Translations under genes and position numbers: made by a program
Notes under the pieces: generated by a model
The model's input: only the letters and a program-made list of their open reading frames with translations
Told to the model about the DNA's origin: nothing
Databases searched by the model: none
Part shown: one piece after another, positions 23,071-33,200 of the stretch
Layout: each line of letters starts with the position of its first letter
Numbering within the stretch: the first letter of the stretch is position 1
DNA from: Amia ocellicauda
Lineage: Eukaryota; Chordata; Actinopteri; Amiiformes; Amiidae
DNA: 64,000 nt
Direction: 5' to 3'
Assembly (NCBI RefSeq): GCF_036373705.1
Contig: NC_089858.1
Location: 36,853,137-36,917,136 of the forward strand

Positions 23071-23829
23071 TTAATTGCTTAATTGTATCATGCAGTACAC
23101 CTGTTTGGAGGCATCTGCATTCGTTATGTTCCTCCACTCATTTACTCAGGTGTTTCTTTATCACCCGTCTGTATATGCAATCTGGCCAGTAATAAAGAGG
23201 GTGTCATGTATTGTGGACATTAATAAGAGTGATATTTACGGGGGAAAAGTTAAAATATGATACTTCACAGGAAGCACAAATGGCAGTTACATAGGGAAAA
23301 AACTTTGAAAACTGGTTGGTGAAGACATTCTCATCGGGTACTAATTTAATGCATGTTAATTAGACCTTCTGTAGGATTTGTGAGATATGTTCCCAGAAAA
23401 TTAGAACAGGTGGCAAAACTCCATAGGAGACATTGTCAACACAGACATGTTTGGTCATCCAATTTCTCCAAATGTTGCTAAATACATGTTGAGAAGTGGT
23501 CAAGGTTGTGGAAGGTATCCGCAGTTGTGACTATAATACATATTATATATAATGATCTATAGCACAAAAATGTAAGTAAACTTCTAAATTAAACTCAGCT
23601 TGTGCATATTAAATAATTAAAACACCCGTCCTCAGGGGTGGTGTGTTGGGTGTGAGGCATCGTCTGCTTCACTCATTCATTTGCAATAGTGTGTGTGAAC
23701 TAAAAAAGTTAAAATAAACCAATTATCAAAAATATTTTAAAATATTGGACTATAATGTAAAACATATTGTGACAACAATATTATAAGACAGTAAAAAAAT
23801 AACAAGGCAGGCAGGTTGCAATGCAGTTC

Positions 23830-23835
23830 TTTATT
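23830..23835 (-). terminator. Candidate poly(A) signal of the FSIP2-like gene
   Basis: On the minus strand the sequence reads CAAATAAAGAACTG, a canonical AATAAA about 2.16 kb after the stop codon at 25,992. It is a good hexamer, but no transcript evidence exists here and other signals may be used. If it is the true site, the whole inverted repeat at 24,057-25,902 lies in the 3' UTR. Confidence 0.4.
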
Positions 23836-24236
23836 TGAATGCCACTGAACAGGTCAGTCAGGCCCCGCGCTCACATGGTATGGAGGGTGACAAGTTCCAA
23901 AATTATGATTATGAACATGATAATGGGAATTAACATTATTAAAAACATGAAAATGCATATTGTCACCTTTTACAAAGTTGCCATGGAAACTGGTCAGAAG
24001 TGAGACATTTCCCCGCAGAGCACTGGTGGACAGACATTAAAACTTAAATAGTTTCCGTATTGTATTTTGTACCTTCTTATTTGGGAAAATGTGCAAAGAT
24101 ACATCTATTCACTCACACAATCCCTATAGATAAAGGGAGATGTTAAATTAAGTCCTACGTATTACTGCATTGTATGTATTTTAGGCTTTATACAATTAAA
24201 ATATTACTAGTTACTAGAAGTCCGCCTTATCTCCAG

Positions 24237-24238
<2 letters not shown>

Positions 24239-24300
<62 letters not shown>
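24239..24300. repeat. (GT)n microsatellite in left arm
   Basis: About 31 GT units. Its mirror-image (CA)n tract lies in the right arm at about 25,662-25,728. Confidence 0.97.
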
Positions 24301-24303
<3 letters not shown>

Positions 24304-24712
24304 CCCCCGTTAAGGTGGGTCCATGACAGTTCATCCCCAAATGGGGGCCAAACAGGCCATAATGCAGTGGATTGCGTGCATATTATATTGGTTCAGAATT
24401 TAACATGCATACCATGTCGGTTTGTGTGAGTATTATATGGGTTTGTGTGAGTATTATATCGGCTGTTCACGTGACTCAGGTGGGCGGGGCAGGATTGGGG
24501 ATGAAGGGAAATCAAGGTGGACGCAGCAGTGCAAGCTTTGTCCTCGAGCAACACATTACTGAATGACTTAACCATGTCATCTGAGCAAGACATTACAGAT
24601 TACTTTTACAGTATTGATCACACTGTGTCCATGGTTGACACAGGGGGCGCTGTTTGTGTCATTCATAATGTCATTCACAACAGCGCTTTTGTGCATGCAA
24701 ACACATTTTGTC

Positions 24713-25115
24713 CCCCGGAATGGACATTTTGTCCCATGAAATGATAATTTTATCCCACAAAATGATAATTTTGTCCCAATAAATGACCATATTGTGCACA
24801 CAATTCACATTTTGTCCCACAAAATTATCATTTTGTCCCATGGAATGATAATTTTGTCCCACAAAAACACCATTTTATCCCACAGAATGATCATTTTGTC
24901 CCACGGAATGGTCATTTTGTCCCACAAAATGACCATATCGTGCACACAATTACATTTTGTGGGATAAAATGATAATTTTGTCCCACGGAATGGACATTTT
25001 GTCCCATTAAATGACCATATTGTGCACACCATTCACATTTTGTCCCACAAAATTATCATTTTGTCCCACGGAATGATAATTTTGTCCCACAGAATGGACA
25101 TTTTGTCCCACGGAA
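24713..25115. repeat. Degenerate tandem repeats of a TTTTGTCCCAC motif (spacer of the inverted repeat)
   Basis: Units of roughly 20-26 bp of the form 'aatgataattttgtcccac' are repeated many times with variants, interrupted three times by 'atgaccatattgtgcacac'. The unit ATTTTGTCCCA recurs in direct orientation, with one reversed stretch near 24,955-24,970 (TTTTGTGGGATAAAATG). Short open frames across it are products of the repeat and not genes. Confidence 0.9.
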
Positions 25116-25657
25116 TTAGGAATTTTGTAGGTGAAAAGTAAAATGTACTTTCCTTCTGTGGGTGAAATGATGAAAGAGGGTTTTCATTTCGTCCAGTGAA
25201 GGCAAAGTACATTTTATATTTTACTTACAGATAATGTCCATTCCGGGGGACAAAATGTGTTTGCATGCACAAAAGCGCTGTTGTGAATGACATTATGTAT
25301 GACACAAACAGCACCCCCTGTGTCAACCATGGACACAGTGTGATCAATACTGTAAAAGTAATCTGTAATGTCTTGCTCAGATGACATGGTTAAGTCATTC
25401 AGTAATGTGTTGCTCGAGGACAAAGCTTGCACTGCTGCGTCCACCTTGATTTCCCTTCATCCCCAATCCTGCCCCGCCCACCTGAGTCACGTGAACAGCC
25501 GATATAATACTCACACAAACCCATATAATACTCACACAAACTGACATGGTATGCATGTTAAATTCTGAACCAATATAATATGCACGCAATCCACTGCATT
25601 ATGGCCTGTTTGGCCCCCATTTGGGGATGAACTGTCATGGACCCACCTTAACGGGGG

Positions 25658-25661
<4 letters not shown>

Positions 25662-25728
<67 letters not shown>
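25662..25728. repeat. (CA)n microsatellite in right arm
   Basis: About 33 CA units, the reverse complement of the (GT)n tract in the left arm. Confidence 0.97.
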
Positions 25729-25730
<2 letters not shown>

Positions 25731-25919
25731 CTGGAGATAAGGCGGACTTCTAGTAACTAGTAATATTTTAATTGTATAAAGCCTAAAATACATACAATGC
25801 AGTAATACGTAGGACTTAATTTAACATCTCCCTTTATCTATAGGGATTGTGTGAGTGAATAGATGCACATTTTCCCAAAAAAGAAGATACAAAATAAAAT
25901 ACCTTAAAACACGTCTGTC

Positions 25920-28900
25920 TGTGACTGGTGTGAGGGGTTGGGCTGGTGTGAGGGGTCAGGCAGGTGTGAGGGGTCGGCCTGGTGTGAGGGGTCAGGCTGG
26001 TGTGAGGGGTCGAGATGTTTTTAGGGGGCTGGTGTGAGGGGTCGGGCTGTTTTTAGGGGTCGGGCTGGTGCGGGGGCTGGTGTGAGGGGTTGGGCTGTTT
26101 TTAGGGGTTGGGCTGGTGCGGGGGCTGGTGTGAGGGGTTGGGCTGTTTATAGGGGTGGGGCTGTTTTTAGGGGTTGGGCTGTTTTTAGGGGTTGGGCTGG
26201 TGCGGGGGCTGGTGTGAGGGGTTGGGCTGTTTATAGGGGTGGGGCTGTTTTTAGGGGTGGGGCTAGTGCGGGGGGTTGGACTGTTTTTAGGGGTTGGGCT
26301 GGTGTGAGGGGTTGGGCTGTTTAAAGGGGTTGGGCTGTTTTTAGGGGTCGGGCTGTTTTTAGGGGTTGGGCTGGTGCGGGGGCTGGTGCGGGGGATTGGG
26401 CTGTTTTTAGGGGTGGGGCTGTTTTTAGGGGTTGGGCTGGTGCGGGGGCTGGTGCGGGGGCTGGTGTGAGGGGTTGGGCTGTTTTTAGGGGTCGGGCTGG
26501 TGTGGGGACTGTTGTGAGGGGTTGGGCTGTTTTTAGGGGTCGGGCTGGTGCGGGGGCTGGTGCGGGGGCTGGTGTGAGGGGTTGGGCTGTTTTTAGGGGT
26601 CGGGCTGGTGTGGGGACTGGTGTGAGGGGTTGGGCTGTTTTTAGGGGTCGGGCTGGTGTGGGGACTGGTGTGAGGGGTTGGGCTGTTTTTAGGGGTCGGG
26701 CTGGTGCGGGGGCTGGTGCGGGGGCTGGTGTGAGGGGTTGGGCTGTTTTTAGGGGTCGGGCTGGTGTGGGGACTGGTGTGAGGGGTTGGGCTGTTTTTAG
26801 GGGTCGGGCTGGTGTGGGGACTGGTGTGAGGGGTTGAGCTCCTTTCAGGGGTCGGGCTGGTGCGGGGGCTTATGTGAGGGGTTGGGCTGCTTTCAGGGGT
26901 CGGGCTGGTGCGGGGGCTGGGTTGAGGGGTCGGGCTGGTGCGGGGGCTGGTATGGGGGCTCGGGCTGGTACGGGGGCTGGTGTGAGGGGTTGGGCTGCTT
27001 TTAGGGGTCGGACTGGTGCGGGGGCTGGTGTGAGGGGTTGGGCTGCTTTTAGGGGTCGGACTGGTGCGGGGGCTGGTGTGAGGGGTTGGGCTGTTTTTAG
27101 GGGTTGTGCTGGTGCAGGGGCTGGGTTGAGGGGTCGGGCTGGTGCGGGGGCTTATGTGAGGGGTTGGGCTGCTTTCAGGGTTCGGGCTGGTGCGGGGGCT
27201 GGGTTGAGGGGTCGGGCTGGTGCTGGGGCTGGTGTGAGGGGTTGGGCTGCTTTTAGGGGTTGGGCTGGTGCGGGGGCTGGTGTGAGAGGTTGGGCTGCTT
27301 TTAGGGGTTGGGCTGGTGCGGGGGCTGGTGCGGGGGCTCGGGCTGGTACGGGGGCTGGTGTGAGGGGTTGGGCTGCTTTGAGGGGTCGGGCTGGTGCGGG
27401 GGCTGGTGTGAGGGGTTGGGCTGCTTTTAGGGGTTGGGCTGGTGCGGGGGCTGGTGCGGGGGCTCGGGCTGGTACGGGGGCTGGTGTGAGGGGTTGGGCT
27501 GCTTTGAGGGGTCGGGCTGGTGCGGGGGCTGGTGTGAGGGGTTGGGCTGCTTTTAGGGGTTGGGCTGGTGCGGGGGCTGGTGCGGGGGCTCGGGCTGGTA
27601 CGGGGGCTGGTGTGAGGGGTTGGGCTGCTTTGAGGGGTCGGGCTGGTGCGGGGGCTGGTGTGAGGGGTTGGGCTACTTTTAGGGGTCGGGCTGGTGCGGG
27701 GGCTGGTGTGAGGGATTGGGCTGCTTTTAGGGGTTGGGCTGGTGTGGGGGCTGGTGTGAGGGGTTGGGCTGCTTTTAGGGGTTGGGCTGGTGCGGGGGCT
27801 GGTGCGGGGGCTCGGGCTGGTACGGGGGCTGGTGTGAGGGGTTGGGCTGCTTTGAGGGGTTGGGCTGGTGCGGGGGCTGGTGTGAGGGGTTGGGCTGCTT
27901 TTAGGGGTTGGGCTGGTGCGGGGGCTGGTGCGGGGGCTCGGGCTGGTACGGGGGCTGGTGTGAGGGGTTGGGCTGCTTTGAGGGGTCGGGCTGGTGCGGG
28001 GGCTGGTGTGAGGGGTTGGGCTACTTTTAGGGGTCGGGCTGGTACGGGGGCTGGTGTGAGGGATTGGGCTGCTTTCAGGGGTCGGGCTGGTGCGGGGGCT
28101 GGGTTGAGGGGTCAGGCTGGTGCGGGGGCTGGTGTGAGGGGTTGGGCTGCTTTTAGGGGTTGGGCTGGTGTGGGGGCTGGTGTGAGGGGTTGGGCTGCTT
28201 TTAGGGGTCAGGCTGGTGCTGGGGCTAGTATGAGGGGTTGGGCTGCTTTTAGGGGTTGGGCTGGTGCGGGGGCTGGTGTGAGGGGTTGGGCTGCTTTTAG
28301 GGGTTGGGCTGGTGCGGGGGCTGGTGTGAGGGGTTGGGCTGCTTTTAGGGGTGGGGCTGGTGTGGGGGCTGGGTTGAGGGGTCGGGCTGGTGCGGGGGCT
28401 GGGTTGAGGGGTCGGGCTGCTTTTAGGGGTTGGGCTGGTTTGGGGGCTGGTGTGAGGGGTTGGACTGGTGCGGGGGCTCGGGCTGGTACGGGGGCTGGTG
28501 AGAGGGGTTGGGCTGCTTTGAGGGGTCGGGCTGGTACGGGGGCTGGTGTGAGGGGTCAGGCTGCTTTTAGGGGTTGGGCTGGTTTGGGGGCTGGTGTGAG
28601 GGGTTGGGCTGCTTTTAGGGGTCGGGCTGGTACAGGGGCTGGTGTGAGGGGTTGGGCTGCTTTTAGGGGTGGGGCTGGTGTGGGGGCTGGGTTGAGGGGT
28701 CGGGCTGGTGCGGGGGCTGGGTTGAGGGGTCAGGCTGCTTTTAGGGGTTGGGCTGGTTTGGGGGCTGGTGTGAGGGGTTGGGCTGCTTTTAGTGGTCGGG
28801 CTGGTACGGGGGCTGGTGTGAGGGGTTGGGCTGCTTTTAGGGGTCGGGCTGGTACAGGGGCTGGTGTGAGGGGTTGGGCTGCTTTTAGGGGTGGGGCTGG

Positions 28901-30250
28901 TGTGGGGGCTGGGTTGAGGGGTCGGGCTGGTGCGGGGGCTGGGTTGAGGGGTCGGGCTGCTTTTAGGGGTTGGGCTGGTTTGGGGGCTGGTGTGAGGGGT
29001 TGGACTGGTGCGGGGGCTCGGGCTGGTACGGGGGCTGGTGAGAGGGGTTGGGCTGCTTTGAGGGGTCGGGCTGGTACGGGGGCTGGTGTGAGGGGTCAGA
29101 CTGGTACGGGGGCTGGTGTGAGGGATTGGGCTGCTTTCAGGGGTCGGGCTGGTGTGGGGGCTGGGTTGTGGCGTCGGGCTGGTGCGGGGGCTTATGTGAG
29201 GGGTTGGGCTGCTTTTAGGGGTCGGGCTGGTGTGGGGGCTGGTGTGAGGGGTTGGGCTGGTGCGGGGGCTTATGTGAGGGGTTGGGCTTCTTTCAGGGGT
29301 TGGGCTGGTGCGGGGGCTCGGGCTGGTGCGGGGGCTTATGTGAGGGGTTGGGCTGCTTTTAGGGGTTGGGCTGGTTTGGGGGCTGGTGTGAGGGGTTGGA
29401 CTGGTGCGGGGGCTCGGGCTGGTACGGGGGCTAGTGTGAGGGGTTGGGCTGCTTTTAGGGGTCGGGCTGGTGTGGGGGCTGGTGTGAGGGGTTGGGCTGG
29501 TGCGGGGGCTCGGGCTGGTACGGGGGCTGGTGTGAGGGGTTGGGCTGGGTTGAGGGGTCGGGCTGGTGCGGGGGCTTATGTGAGGGGTTGGGCTGCTTTT
29601 AGGGGTCGGGATGGTGCTGGGGCTGCTGTGAGGGGTTGGGCTGCTTTTAGGGGTTGGGCTGGTTTGGGGGCTGGTGTGAGGGGTTGGACTGGTGCGGGGG
29701 CTCGGGCTGGTACGGGGGCTAGTGTGAGGGGTTGGGCTGCTTTGAGGAGTCGGGCTGGTGTGGGGGCTGGTGTGAGGGGTTGGAGTGGTGCGGGGGCTCG
29801 GGCTGGTACGGGGGCTGGTGTGAGGGGTCGGGCTGGTGCGGGGGCTGGTGTGAGGGGTTGGGCTGCTTTTAGGGGTCGGGCTGGTGCGGGGGCTGGTGTG
29901 AGGGGTTGGGGTATTTTTAGGGGTCGGGCTGGTGCGGGGGCTGGTGTGAGGGGTTGGGGTATTTTTAGGGGTCGGGCTGGTGCGGGGGCTGGTGCAGGAG
30001 GTCGGGCTGGTGCGGGGGCTGGGGCCGGAGGTTGGGCTTGTGCGGGGGCTGGTGCGGGAGGTCGGGCTGGTGAGGGGGCTGGTGTGAGGGGTCGGGCTGC
30101 TTTTAGGGGTCAGTTTGCTGCGAGGGGTTGGGCTGCTTTTAGGGGTCGGGCTGGTTTTAGGGGTCGGGCTGGTTTTAGGGGTTGGGCCGGTGCTGGGGCT
30201 GCTGTGAGGGGTCAGTTTGCTGCTGCGGGGGCTTCTTTTAGCGGTCAGGC
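25920..30250 (-). repeat. 4.3-kb coding minisatellite (48-bp unit built of 12-bp subunits; 126-bp higher-order unit)
   Basis: The array is built of 12-bp subunits arranged mostly as a 48-bp unit. On the coding (minus) strand the 48-bp unit reads as the 16-residue [16 protein letters not shown]. In places longer blocks recur: the block holding CGGGGGCTCGGGCTGG appears at 27,331, 27,457 and 27,583, a 126-bp (42-codon) period. Nearly all length changes are multiples of three, so the frame stays open for the whole array. The last roughly 70 bp (25,920-25,991) lie beyond the stop codon. The plus strand is strongly G-rich. Confidence 0.95.
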
Positions 30251-33200
30251 TGCTGTGAGGGGTTGGGCTGCTACGGGGTTCGTCAGACGGCTGTGCCGGC
30301 GGGGTCGGCTTTGAATGGTAGAGCGTGAACTCTTTCTCAACAGTGGAGAGAGTCTCTGTGGTGAAAGAGAGGAGAAACACAGGGAGTTCAGAACATGGAC
30401 TGCGGTGAGACGAGTCAGACCCCCAGTCTAATGCTTATTCTGCTCCACATTAGGAGTCTCAACAGTGCAGTCTAATCTGACAGGGTTTGAGGTGGATTTT
30501 TCTAGTGAGTGTCGGGGTGTCACAGTCCTTACTTGTTTTCCTGCCAGTTTGAGAGACCGTTCGCACCGGCTTCGGCGCCTCATGCTTCATGGAGGGTTTC
30601 TGCAGGAGACACAGAGAAACGTGTTAAATGCAGGAAGGGGCCCGTGTGAAAGCGAAATTTGCCTTGCTTTGGTCAGAGATGACAGCAGGAGGAGAGTCTC
30701 CATACCTTCCAGTGCTGCTCCAGCCTCAGCTCCCTTCGTGACTCCGTCTCCATTTTCTGCAGCATCTGGCGTTGGTTTGCCTTCCAGGCCTGGTCAGAGA
30801 ACACAGGGCACAGTGTGTCAACACAGCACATAGCATCATAGCGCCAGACACCAACATGGCATCTGGACTCCCGTCATCAGTCACTTGTGTTCACGTTGTG
30901 ACAATAGGTGTTCAACTTTAAAACATTTCATCATTAGGGAGAAATCTAAAATTTGTTTTCTTTTTTTACTAATCTTACATTAGTTAAGCAGGAAAGTATA
31001 CAATACATCAGTGCATTTCAGTTGTGCTCTGTTGCTGTATGTGGAGCCGAGCAGTAGCTATGTGTGTTTGTGGGGTTGTGGGCGGCGGTGTCCTATTTCT
31101 CTTACCTGCTCAGCGGCTTTCATGGCCTGTTCTGTCCGGCGATTGCCCAGCTGGTTCCTACAACACAGAACACATAGCGGGTCACCACATCTTTCTGTCT
31201 GTCTAGCCTTTTTCAAAGCTGACATACCCAAGCTCAAAAATATCCACATTAACACAACATTACAATGGCCAACATCATTCTAAAATCTCATTCCCACCTA
31301 AGACTACCAATTCATCAGTGTAAGTCTACCTGTCCAAATCTATCTGTCTCTACATGTTGCCACTGATCTTAACCCCCCTGCCTGTCCATCCACCTCTCTG
31401 TCCATCCACTCTGCAGTCACAGTCGCTGCTGTGCCTGCCTCCTACTCACCGAAGCCTGTGAGCCTCGCCCTGCTGCCCGAATGAAATCCAGCCCTGCTCC
31501 AGGAGCCACTCCGTCACGTCCTGGACAGACATGTCCTGCGGGACCTTCTCTTCCTCCTGTAGGATCAGGAACTGTTTCACCAGCTCCTTCTGCAAGACAC
31601 AACCAACACAGCTTGGGTCACATCCCTACAGCACCTGCTGACGGGCCGGGCCGACTCACCCCACCCACAGGCACACGGGACAGACGGATACACTGCTAAT
31701 CCGTCACAAACTGCAACTTTCACAGGAACTGAGCTGTGTGTGAGTGTGTCAGTGTTCTGTTGTATTGAGCTGTGTGAAAGTGTGTTACTGCATAGTGTGT
31801 TGTGTGCAGATCTCAGAGGGTCAGCTGTAAGGTACCTGTTGCTTCATGTAGTTCTTGTCCCAATCCATCTTGACGGACCTCAGGTAGTCACAGTAGCTAT
31901 TATAGTCCTTCAAGGAGCACGCTACCTGGAATTTAAAAGAAACAAAAGATCAGGAGTGATAGCTAACAATACTCTAACAGACACGCTGTAATGTGTACTT
32001 GTGCTGCTCTTACTTTCTTGTCTGCGGTGAGGAGGCCATGTTTGTACATTCTCCGCTGTCTGGTCTTGTTGCTGTAGAACTCCTTCAGGTGAGGATCTTG
32101 CAGAGAGTTGTATTCATTGTCCAGCAGGTGGCAATGGGGGTCCTGCAGATCAAACTGCGACCTTTCCTGATGCCGCTGCAGCAACAAACATAACACAATC
32201 ACACACAACAGCTTACCACAACAGCACAATAATGTGTTCATAGCATTTCTGATCACTGAGCCCTGCAGTGCCAGTCTGCTGCTTACCTTCTGGAACAGCC
32301 TCGTAGTGTGAAAGGTGCCATGGGTTCCTGCTGGCACAAACACCTTCTTCCCCAATGGCTTCTTAACATGAAAGTACCCTTCCTCGGTTTCGGCCACAGA
32401 AAGGGCACTCTGTAAAGTAACACAAATAAAACATGTAAGTACACACACAAAGCAAATTAACACTCAATACACACACAAACAAGAACAAATACATGGGTCA
32501 ATAACGTGATGCATGAAATTTGGTGTCCCAAGCATATTACAAATATTACATGTATTTATTTGTTATTAAAACTGAATATTATGTCTCAATACTCCTATCT
32601 TTATTCACTGATATGAGTATTTTTCATGACTATACAAATTTTTAGGAGTTATTAATCTCCAATCATCCAACATGTCATACCGGACTCTTAATTTAATTAC
32701 ATTTTGACATGAAAAAAACTTTTGTCCCCATATTGGGATTTGTTCCAGTGTCATCCTGGACAACAGACATTCAGGAGCATTTTTACATCAGAATGCATTT
32801 TGCTAGCAATGTGACAGGACATATTATGATTATGAAGGACTCCCAGGCTGTGCAGAAAGTTTAGTAAGTCTCTCCTAAAATGTTGATAATTTGACCTTTT
32901 CGATCACTGGTGCACTAGGGTACAAAATTCTGTGTCATATTGGACAACACTTAAAAAACATTTATAATATTGTTTTAAAAACAAATGTATATTTAATGTG
33001 AAAGATGACATTGAATAGTTTGAGGTCAAAGTAATACATTTATATAAATGGTTAAGTAATTGCCTGATTCATAAGTTAAAACCTGTATTTTGTCATACCA
33101 GAAAACGATTTTGTCAACCGGAAAACGATCACTTTCTGTTGTTCAACAATGTCACTCATTATCTGGAGTGACTTGCTTATACTTTTATTATTTTTAGGAG

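Larger units (their letters stand above)
24057..25902. repeat. Large inverted repeat, about 670-bp arms around a 503-bp spacer
   Basis: Arm 24,057-24,728 is repeated in reverse complement at 25,232-25,902. Inner parts are nearly identical: within the 230 bp next to the spacer I see only a few substitutions, for example CATAATGTC against TATAATGTC-type changes and GGGGGCG against GGGGGTG. The outermost 60 bp are more diverged, with an 8-bp indel (AAAGATAC). Each arm carries a (GT)n/(CA)n tract of about 60 bp. No transposase frame is present. It could be a foldback-type non-autonomous transposon or a local inverted duplication; I cannot see a clear target-site duplication. Confidence 0.92.

Noticed and set aside
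24713-25032. Repeated DKIIILWDKM-type peptides on the minus strand
   Set aside because: They come from translating the TTTTGTCCCAC tandem repeats. The array breaks frame repeatedly and has no gene context.
24517-25444. Identical short open frames (MDAAVQALSSSN...) on both strands
   Set aside because: They are the same sequence in the two arms of the inverted repeat. There is no homology to known proteins and no splice or promoter context, so I treat them as chance frames.
25920-30250. Possible CRISPR-like repeat array
   Set aside because: Units are contiguous coding minisatellite repeats without unique spacers, in a vertebrate genome.
26874-30314. A 1,146-codon open frame on the plus strand across the minisatellite ([14 protein letters not shown] repeats)
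   Set aside because: It is the antisense shadow of the coding array. The repeat unit simply lacks stops on both strands in these frames, there is no splice context, and the minus-strand frame joins a real N-terminus in phase.
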